This document shows, piece after piece, positions 16,588-26,400 of a DNA stretch of 64,000 nt. The stretch is from assembly GCF_000177195.2 (NCBI RefSeq), contig NC_015953.1:186001-250000 (forward strand), read 5' to 3'. The translations under genes and the position numbers were made by a program. This DNA is from Streptomyces sp. SirexAA-E (GTDB taxonomy: Bacteria; Actinomycetota; Actinomycetes; Streptomycetales; Streptomycetaceae). Every line of letters begins with the position of its first letter. Within the stretch, counting starts at the first letter, position 1. The notes below the pieces were generated by a model. That model searched no databases. It saw only the letters and a list, made by a program, of their open reading frames with translations, and had not been told where the DNA came from.

Positions 16588-16920
16588 TCAGGGACGGACG
16601 GTGCAGGCGGCGAGCAGGCAGAGGTTGAATCCCTGGGTGTTGCTCGGACCGCTGTGTCCCCACGGTCCGGAGTCACCGACCGTGCAGCGCGCCAGCAGGC
16701 AGAGATTCCCGCCCTGGATCCCGCGATAGCCACCCAGCGGTCCGGCGTCCCAACCGGTCGTGGGCCGGCTGTCCGTGCCGACGGTGCGTATCGACTCCCC
16801 TTGGCGGTGCGGTGTCTGAGGGGCGGTCGCCGCGCCCGCGCCGGGTGCGGCCGTCAGCAGCAGTGTGCCCGCGGCGGCGGACGCGACCGCCCAGCGCAGA
16901 GCGGTGGGGACAAGGTTCAT
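16588..16920 (-). CDS. secreted small protein with a duplicated NLCLLxxCTV motif
   Basis: 110 residues from ATG after GGAGAAG. A clear Sec signal peptide: MNLVPTALRW start, Ala-rich core, likely cleavage after GAGA (about residue 30). The mature part of about 80 residues is Gly/Ser/Thr-rich and ends with two repeats about 30 residues apart, GGNLCLLARCTVG and GFNLCLLAACTV, each with two cysteines four residues apart (C-x4-C). The repeats are hydrophobic and cysteine-paired, reminiscent of surface-active or amyloid-like Streptomyces peptides, but it is not a chaplin by sequence. It is divergent from the NRPS, 501 bases away. Confidence 0.82.
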   Translation of the reverse strand: MNLVPTALRWAVASAAAGTLLLTAAPGAGAATAPQTPHRQGESIRTVGTDSRPTTGWDAGPLGGYRGIQGGNLCLLARCTVGDSGPWGHSGPSNTQGFNLCLLAACTVRP

Positions 16921-17421
16921 GGCTTCTCCAGACAGTACGGAACAGAAAGGCGGACGAAGGTGGTTCGGTGCCGCGCCCCGCCCGGATGGGTGTCCGGCGC
17001 CGATGCGTCGACGAGTTGCCTGGTATGCGCCCGCGAAGCTCCTTCCGCGACAGAACCCTCGTGGCGTACGTCACATGACCAATCCGAGATACCCGTGCCT
17101 CCGAACGACTCATGTGAGAAGCCCGGATGAAGAGCCGATTGCCGGCCGGAGGGACGTGAGTGTGCGCGGGAGTGCCGACGAACGATGTTCGCGATCGCGA
17201 CGCGCTGGTCGAAGGGCCGCCCCGCTGCGCCCACCGGCCGGTCGCGTACGCCGGTGTACGGACCGGTCCGCGGCCTCCGGACCGCGCCGCCTCCGGGCCG
17301 CGCGCCTCCGCGTGCCGCAAGCCTCCTCCCCCACCGGGCCCACCCGTCCTGTTCCGCCCTGCCTCCGGCACCGGCCCGACCGGCCGTTGCTCCCGCAGGT
17401 CTTCCACCGAGGTGAAATCGC
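16921..17421. other. 501-bp divergent region upstream of the NRPS
   Basis: No gene with believable coding character lies here; one frame opens with MTNPRYP but continues in low-complexity Arg/Pro sequence without a family. It must hold the promoters for the secreted protein and the NRPS operon. A short dyad, CGAAC-GAT-GTTCG, lies about 17178-17192. The NRPS GTG is preceded by GAGGTGA. Confidence 0.55.
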
Positions 17422-20400
17422 GTGACCGACGCACCGCACAACGGGACCCCGCCGGACACCCTGCGTCTGACGTCCGCTCAGCGGGGGCTCTGGTTCGCCC
17501 AGCGACTCGATCCGGCGGACCCGTCCTACAACGTGGCGGAGTACGCCGATATCCGGGGACACCTGCGACCCGGTGCGCTACGCCGGGCGGTCGGCCACAC
17601 CGTGGCCGAGACGGAGGCGCTGCGCAGTACCTTCGGTGAGCGGGACGGCGTCCCCTTCCAGCGCGTCCACGAGCGCGCCCACGTCGACGTGCCGCTGGTG
17701 GATCTGTCGGAACACGAGGATCCGCACACCGAGGCCGTGCGGCGTATGGAGCGGTTTCTGTCGGAGCCCGTGGATCTCGGCACCGGCCCGCTGGTCCGGA
17801 TGACGCTCTACCGCCTCTCCGAGACCCACCACCTCTTCCACCAGCAGGTGCATCACCTGGCGCTCGACGGCTACGGTGCGGTGCTCACGCTCGCCCGGAT
17901 CGCCGAGGTGTACACCGCCCTCTGCGACTCCCCCTCAGCCGCCCCGCCGTCGGGGCCCGTCGCCCCGCTCGCCGCCCTCGTAGCGGAGGAGGACGCCTAC
18001 CGCGCCTCCCACCAGCACGACGCGGACCGTGCGTTCTGGACGGACCATCTCGCCGGGGCCCCGGCCCCCACCGCCCCGCCCGTGAGGACCGGGCCCGCCA
18101 CGTACGGCGCCCGGTCCGTGCGGCGGGAGTTCACCGCCGAGGAGACCGCGCGGCTGCGGGCGGCGGCCAAGCGGGCCGGCACGGGCTGGCCGACGTTCTT
18201 CATGGCGGCCCTGGCGGTCTGTCAGCACCGGGACCGGGGGCTCGCGGAGGTCGTCCTCGGGCTGCCGGTCACCGGCCGGCGGACCGCCCTGGCACGGGCC
18301 ACGCCCGGAATGCTCAGCAACGTGCTGCCGATGCGTCTCGCGGTCTCCCCCGCCGACCGGGTGGCCGACCTGGCCAAGCGTGCCTCCGCCGTGGCCCGTA
18401 AGGTCCTGCGGCACCAGCGCCACCCTTCGGAGAGCCTTCGCCACCAGCTCGGCCTGACGGGGAGCCGGACACCGCTGACCGGGCCGTCCGTCAACATCCT
18501 TGCCTTCGACGACACCCTCCGCTTCGGCCCCTGCCCCGCGACACTGCACAACCTCTCCATCGGCCCGGTCGAGGACCTGGCCGTGGCCGTCCACGCCTCC
18601 TACACCGGTGGCGGAATGCGTCTGGACCTGCTGGGCAACCCCGGCCTCCACACCCCTCAGGAGCTGACGGCCCAGCACGCGCGCCTGTGCCGCGTGATCG
18701 ATGCCTTCGCCGACGACCCGTACCGCACCATCGGCTCGCTGCGCCTGGTCGGTGACGACGAGCACCACCGCGTCCTCGGCCTGGGCGCCACCCGGCCCCC
18801 GGCCGAACGGGACGGGGACTCACTTCTCCCGCTGCCCGAGCAACTCGCCCTCCAGGCGCGCGCCACTCCGGACAGGACCGCTGTGGTCTGCGCGGACGCC
18901 CGGCTCACCTTCGCCCAGCTCGACCGGCAGGTCGACGTGCTGGCCGGGGTGCTCGCCGCCCGCGGGGCACGGCCCGGCAGCAGGGTCGCCGTCGGCCTGC
19001 CCCGGTCCACCGATCTCGTCGTGGCGATGCTCGCGGTGATGCGGACGGGAGCCGCGTACCTCCCGCTCGATCCGTCCTACCCGGCCGACCGGCTGGCCTT
19101 CATGATCGAGGACTCCCGGCCGGTCGCGCTCGTCGCGACGGCTCGGTCCGCCCGGACGATGGACCCCGGGGCCACGGTGCGTCTGGTGGACCCGGCCGGG
19201 GCGGCGGCGGAGACGGAGCGGCGCGAACCGGTGCGGCCCGGGCCCGGGGACGCGGCGTACGTCATATACACGTCCGGTTCCACGGGGAGGCCCAAGGGCG
19301 TCGTGGTGGAACACCGCTCCCTGAGCAATCTGCTCGAACACCACCGTCACGAGGCCCACGCTCCGGCCGAGGCCGCTCTCGGCCGCCGGCTCCGGGTCGC
19401 GCTGAGCGCGGCCACCTCGTTCGACGCCTCCTGGGACCCGGTGCTGTGGATGGTCGCCGGCCATGAGCTGCACATCGTGGACGACGACGTGCGCAGGGAC
19501 CCGCAGGCCCTGGTGGACTTCCTCGTCGAGCAGCGCATCGACGCCGTCGAGACGACCCCCACCTATCTGCGCCAGATGCTGACGGCGGGCCTGCTCACCG
19601 ATCCCCGGCACCGCCCCCGGGTCATCGCGCTGGGCGGCGAGGCCGTGGACGACGCGCTGTGGGACGAGCTGGCCGACGATCCCGGGCTGCTGGTCTTCAA
19701 CTACTACGGGCCGACGGAGACCACGGTCGACGCGGTGACCACCCGGGTCACCGGGGGCTCACCGGTCATCGGGCGGCCGGTCGCGGGCACGGGCGCCTAC
19801 GTCCTGGACCCGTCGCTGCACCAGCTGCCGCAAGGCGCGGTCGGTGAGCTGTACCTCACCGGCGAGGGACTGGCCCGCGGCTACGCGGGCCGTCCGGGGC
19901 TGACCGCGGAACGCTTCATGCCGGACCCCTTCGGACGTCCCGGTGGCCGGATGTACCGGACCGGTGACCTCGCCCGGTGGAGCGAGGACGACACGCTGGA
20001 GTTCCTCGGCCGCAACGACCGGCAGATCAAGGTCCGGGGCTTCCGGGTGGAGACCGGCGAGATCGAGGCCTCTCTGCGTTCCCTGCCGGGGGTGGCGGAC
20101 GCCGCGGTCGTCCTGGCCTCCCCCCAGGACGGGCCGGAGCGGCTGGCAGCCTATCTGGTGGCCGCGACTAAGGAGGCCGCGCCCGGTCACGCCGAGGTGC
20201 GGGACGCACTCGCGAAGGTGCTGCCCGGCCACATGGTCCCGGCCGCGTGGGCGACCGTGCCCCGCCTCCCGGTCACCCCCAACGGCAAGCTGGACACCGC
20301 CGGGCTCCCGGAGGCGGTACCCCTGGCTTCCGGCGGGGCCGAGCCGCGCACCCCGGAGGAGGCCCGGATGTGCGCGGTCTTCGCGGAGTGCCTGAGCCTG

Positions 20401-23400
20401 CCCCGGGCGGGCCGGGACGACGACTTCTTCCTGCTCGGCGGCCATTCGCTGCTGGCGATGCGGCTGATCGGCCGGATCCGGGGCGAGTTCGGCGCGGAGC
20501 TGCCGATCCGTGCGCTGTTCGCCTCGCCCACCCCGGCCGGGCTGGTGGCCGCGCTCGCCGAGGCGTCCCCGGCCCGCCCTGCCGTGGCCGAGGTGCGGCC
20601 GCGCCCGGACCCGCTGCCGCTCTCGTTCGGTCAGCGGCGGCTCTGGCTGCTTCAGACGCTGGGTGACACCGGCACCTCGTACCACCTGCCGGTGGCCCTG
20701 CGGCTGCGTGGCGCGCTCGACCGGGACGCGCTGGCGCACGCGCTGGCCGACCTGGTGGCACGCCATGAGAGCCTGCGCACGGTGGTGGGCGAGGGACCGG
20801 ACGGGCCCGTTCAGCGCATTCTGCCCGCCGCGACGCGGCCGCCCCTGCGGGTGATGGGAGCGGCGGACCCGGTGCGGCCGGATCCCGCCCCCTTCGATCT
20901 GGGCCGGAATCTTCCACTGCGGATCCAGCTCTTCCCCGCCGGCCCCGAGGACCACCTGCTGGTTGTGACGCTGCATCACATAGCAGCTGACGGCTGGTCG
21001 ATGGGACCACTGATGCGGGACCTGTCCACCGCCTACGCGGCCCGCCGCGCCGGTGAGGCCCCGGAGTGGACCGCCCTGCCGGTGCAGTACGCCGACTACG
21101 CCCTGTGGCAGCGCCGGCTGCTCGGCGACGTCGAGGATCCCGGCAGCCTCGCCGGACGCCAGCTCGCCCACTGGGCGGGCTCCCTGGCGGGGCTGCCCGA
21201 GGAGTCCGTGTTCCCGGCGGACCGGCCGCGTCCGGCCCGCCCCTCGGGACGAGGCGGAAGCGTGCCGGTACGGATCGGCGCCGCCGACCACCGTGCGCTG
21301 GTCCGGCTCGCGGGCGACTGCGGGGCCAGCGGGTTCATGGTGCTGCACGCGGCGCTGGCCGCGTTGATGTCACGCCTGGGAGCGGGCCCCGACATGGCGA
21401 TCGGCACCCCGGTGGCGGGCCGGACCGACGAGGCCCTCACCGATCTGGTCGGCTTCTTCGTCAACACCCTCGTGCTGCGGACCGACACGTCCGGCGCACC
21501 GGACTTCCGTGAGCTGGTACGGCGGGTGGCACGGGACGACCTCGCCGCCTACGCCCACCAGGACCTCCCCTTCGAGCGGATCGTCGAGGAGTTGGCCCCG
21601 GCCAGGTCGCTGTCCCGCCATCCCCTCTTCCAGGTGATGCTCAGCCTCAACAACACCCCTCCGCCGGAGGCCGCGTTCGACGGCCTGAGCGTCCGTCACG
21701 AGCCGTCCGTGGGGCGGAGCGGTGCCAAGTTCGACCTGACCTGGGATCTGGTCGAGCACCACGACGACCGGGGCGCTCCGGCCGGGATCCGCGGTGAGCT
21801 GGAGTTCAGCGAGGACCTCTTCGACCGGGGTACGGCCGAGCGTTTCTGCGAGCACTTCTGCCGGCTGCTGTCCGCCCTGCTCGCCGATCCGGACCGGCCG
21901 GTGGCGGACGCCGGGTTCCTGACTCCCGAGCAGCGCGCCGCCGCCCTGGACGAGCTCCCTCGCGCTACCGCCAGGCCGCTCACCGGCGCCTCGTCGGCAC
22001 GGCCGGGCGGGCCCGACGGGGAGTGGACCGTGGTGGACGTCCTGGAGACCCGTGCCGCCGTCCAGCCGGGCCGTACCGCCGTGGTGGCACCGGACGGCCG
22101 TCTCCCCTTCGGGGAGTTGCTCGCCCTCGGCCACCGGCTGGCCGCCGCGCTCGCGGAGGCCGGGATCGGCCGGGGCGACCGGGTGGCGGTGGCGCTGCCG
22201 CGTACCTCGCTGCACATCGTGGCCCTGCTCGGCGTACTGCGCGCCGGTGCGGTGTACGTCCCGCTCGACCCGTCGCACCCGCGCGCCCGCAACCAGCTGA
22301 TCCTGGACACCGCCTCCCCCCGCCTGGTGCTGGCCACCGCCGGGACCCGTGCGGCGCTGCCCGGCACGGCGGACGTGCTGCTCCTGGACGGGGACGCGCC
22401 GTGGCGCGACGCCCGCGGGCCGCTGCCTGCCCCGCCGCGCGGCCGGGACGCCGCCTATGTGCTGTACACCTCCGGCTCCACCGGGGTGCCCAAGGGTGTC
22501 GTCGTGGAGCACCGGTCTCTGGCCAATCTGCTGTCCGGTCACCGGGAGCGGCTGATGGAGCCCGCGGAGACGGGCAACAACGGCCTTCCGCTGCGGGTCG
22601 CGCTCACCGCGGCGATGACGTTCGACGCGTCGTGGGACCCGCTGCTCTGGATGGTCGCGGGACACGAACTGCACCTGGTGGACGACGCGACGCGCCGCGA
22701 CCCTGAGGCACTCACCGCGCTGCTGCACGAGCGGGCGATCGACGTCGTCGAGACCACCCCGTCCTTCGTGGAACAGCTGCGCTCCTGTGGGCTGTTCGCC
22801 CCCGGGCGGCCGCGCCCCCGGGTCCTGGCCCTCGGCGGGGAAGCGGTCAACGACGCGCTGTGGAGGGAGCTCTCCGCACTGAACGACGTCACGGTGTGGA
22901 ACCTCTACGGGCCCACCGAGACGACCGTCGACAGTGTGATGGGCCGGATCGTGCCGGGCTCCCGGCCGCACCTGGGCCACCCCGTCAACGGCACCCGCGC
23001 CCGGGTGCTCGACGCGCGTCTCCAGCCGGTCGCCCCGGGCGCCGTCGGCGAACTGCACCTGGCAGGACCGGGCTTGGCCCGTGGCTACGAGAACCGGCCG
23101 GCCGCGACCGCCGCCCGCTTCCTGCCCGACCCGTACGGCGCCCCGGGCGCCCGGATGTACCGCACCGGTGACCTGGTGCGGCGGAAGGAGGGGCGGCTGG
23201 AGTACGTGGGGCGGGCCGACGGGCAGATCAAGGTGCGGGGCTTCCGGGTGGAGACCGGCGAGATCGAGACCGTGCTGGCCGACCACCCGGACGTCGCGCA
23301 GTCGGCGGTCGCCGTGCGCCACGGGGCCACGGGTGAGGGGCGGCTCGTCGGCTGGGTGGTCCCCGCCGACGGCCGCGAGCCCGCCGTCCGCGCGCTCCGC

Positions 23401-26400
23401 GCCTTCGTCGCCGACCGGCTGCCCGCCCACATGGTGCCGGGCACGATCGTCCCGGTCGCGGCGCTGCCGCTGACGTCCCACGGAAAGGTGGACCTGGCTG
23501 CTCTGCCGCTGCCGCCCAAGGACGCGTCCGGGGCGGCGCTCGACGATCCGCCCCGCTCCGCGCCCGAGGAGATCCTGTGCGCCCTGTTCGCGGAGAGCCT
23601 GGGCCACGAGCAGGTCTCCCGCGCCGACGACTTCTTCGAACTCGGCGGCCACTCGCTGCTGGCGACCCGGCTGGTGGGGCGGATCCGTTCCGCGTTCGGC
23701 GTCGAGCTGCCGGTGCGGGCCCTCTTCGAGTCCACCACCCCGGCCGCGTTGGCCGAGCGGCTGGGCGAGGCGGCTGCGGCGCGGCCCGCGCTGCGCCGGG
23801 CCGTCCGGCCGGACCGGCCGCCGCTCTCACCGGCGCAGCGGCGCCTGTGGTTCCTCAACGAGCTGGACCCGGGGACGGCGGCGTACCACATCTCGTTCGC
23901 CGTACGGCTGCGTGGCGCCCTGGACCACCGTGCGCTGCGCCTCGCGCTCGGCGACGTACTGGCCCGGCACGAGAGCCTGCGGACGCTGATCAAGGAGAGT
24001 GACGGGGAGCCGTATCAGGCCGTGCCGGCTTCCGGTGACGCGCGCGTCACGCTGCCCCTCACGCCGGTGGACGACGCGTCCCTGGACGCGGCGCTGCGGG
24101 ACTCGGCGGCGCTCCCGTTCGACCTGGCGCGGGAGGTGCCGCTGCGCGCGGCGCTGTTCCGCACCGCCGACGACCGGCACACCCTGTTGGTGACGGTGCA
24201 TCACATCGCGGCCGACGGCTGGTCGATGGGTCCGCTGGCCCAGGACCTGGCCGGCGCGTACGCGGCCCGGACGGCCGGGCGGACCCCGAGCTGGACGCCG
24301 CTGCCCGTCCAGTACGCGGACTACACGCTCTGGCAGAAGGACCTGCTGGGCTCCACCGAGGACCCCGCCTCGCTGGCGACCGGCCAACTGGCCTACTGGC
24401 AGGCCGCGCTGGCGGGCGCTCCCGAGGAGACGCCGCTGCCCCGGGACCGGCCCCGGCCGACCGCCTCCAGTGGCCGAGGCGGCATCGTCGCACTGCCTCT
24501 GACCGAGGAGACCACCGCGGACCTGGCCCGCCTGGCGAGGTCGTCGGCCACCAGCACCTTCATGGTGCTGCACAGTGCGCTGGCCGCTCTGCTGCACCGG
24601 ATCGGCGGTGGCGCGGACGTCGTCGTCGGCACACCGGTGGCCGGGCGCACGGACGAGGCGCTGGACCCCCTCGTCGGCTTCTTCGTGAACACGCTCGCCC
24701 TGCGCACCGAGGTGCGTGCCGAGGAGCCCTTCGACGGTCTGCTGGCCCGGGTAAGGGAGACCGACCTGGCCGCGTACGCCCACCAGGAGCTGCCCTTCGA
24801 ACGGCTCGTGGAGGCGGTCCGGCCGACCCGCTCGCCGGCCCGTCACCCGCTCTTCCAGGTCATGCTCGGCCTGAACAACCACCGCCCGCCGCAGCTCGAC
24901 CTGCCGGGGCTGCACGCCCGGGTGGAGGGTGTCGACACCGGGAGCGCGAAGTTCGATCTGTCCTTCTCCTTCACCGAGCGGCCCGGCCCCCGGGGCGGCG
25001 AGGCGGCACTCGAAGGCACGCTGGAGTTCAGCCGTGACCTGTTCGACACCGGCACGGCGGAGCGGATCGCCGAGTGGTTCGGCCGTCTCGTCGCGCACGC
25101 GGTGCGCGAGCCCGGTACCCGGGTGTCGGACCTGCCGCTGATCGGTGCCGAGGAGCGCGGGCGGCTGCTGGCGCTCGGCGACGGCGGCGGCCTCGGGCCG
25201 GAGCCCGCCGGTGTGCTGGAACGGTTCGCCCGGACCGTCGCCGCCGCGCGCAGCGGCGACATCGCGGTCACGGCCCCGGACGGCAGCGTGTCCTTCGCGG
25301 AACTCGACGAGCGCTCCGACCGGATCGCCGCTCTCCTCGAAGACGCGGGTGTCGGCGCCGGTGAGCCGGTGGCCGTGCTGCTGCCGAGGAGCGTCGACTC
25401 GATCGCGGCGCTGCTCGGCGTGCTGAAGGCCGGAGCGGTCTACGCGCCGCTCGACGACTCCCTGCCGCAGGGCCGGATCGACGCCGTGCTGGCGGACGCC
25501 CGCCCCGGCGCGGTCCTGACCGCCGATGCGACCGCCGCCCGGGTGCCGGACGGGTACCGCCGGCTGGATCTCGGCGCGGCTCCCACCGCCCGGCTGCCCG
25601 AGGGGACGGCCCGGCCCGGTGCCGGTAGCCCCGCCTACCTGCTGCACACCTCGGGTTCGACCGGCCGCCCCAAGGGGGTGCTCGTCGGGCACGGCTCACT
25701 GGCCCGGCTGCTGGACCACCACCGCCGCCGGCTCTTCGGCCCGGCGGTGCGGGAGACCGGGAGGTCCCGGCTCCAGGTCGCCCTGACGGCCTCCCTGTCC
25801 TTCGACGCGGCCTGGGACCCGGTGCTCTGGATGATCGACGGGCACCGGCTCCATGTGCTCGACGACCTCACCCGGCGCGACCCGGAGGCGCTGGCCGAGG
25901 CCGTGCGCACGCGCGGTCTCGACGTCCTGGAGTCCACCCCCACCCACGTCCGCCAGCTCCTGGATGCGGGCCTGTTCGCCTCGCCCGCCGACGCACCGGC
26001 CGTCCTGGTCCTGGGCGGCGAGGCCGTACCGCCCTCGCTGTGGAGCGCCTTGCGGGAGCAGGCCGGCGTGCGGTGCCTGAACTTCTACGGGCCGACCGAG
26101 GCGACGGTCGACACCCTGACGGCCGATGTCCGGGACTTCACGCGTCCGGTGCTCGGCACGCCTGTCGGTGGCACCCGCGCCTACCTGCTGGACGCGCGGC
26201 TGCGGCCGGTGCCGGTCGGGGTGACCGGTGACCTGTACCTGGCCGGGGACAGTCCCGCGCTCGGCTACCACGGCCGGCCGGCCGAGACCGCGCGCGTCTT
26301 CCTCCCCGATCCTTACGGCCCGGCCGGGGCGCGGATGTACCGCACCGGCGACCGGGCGGTGCGCGTGGCGGACGGTGCCCTGGAGTTCGCCGGGCGCGCC

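Noticed and set aside
17075..17425. Frame opening with MTNPRYP just upstream of the NRPS, similar to an MbtH start
   Set aside because: Only the first four residues match; no LWP or DWTD motif follows and the rest is low-complexity.
21370..23652. 760-codon open frame antisense to the NRPS
   Set aside because: It mirrors the coding frame of the NRPS; composition is Arg/Gly/Pro-rich with no family pattern. Long antisense frames are normal at this GC content.
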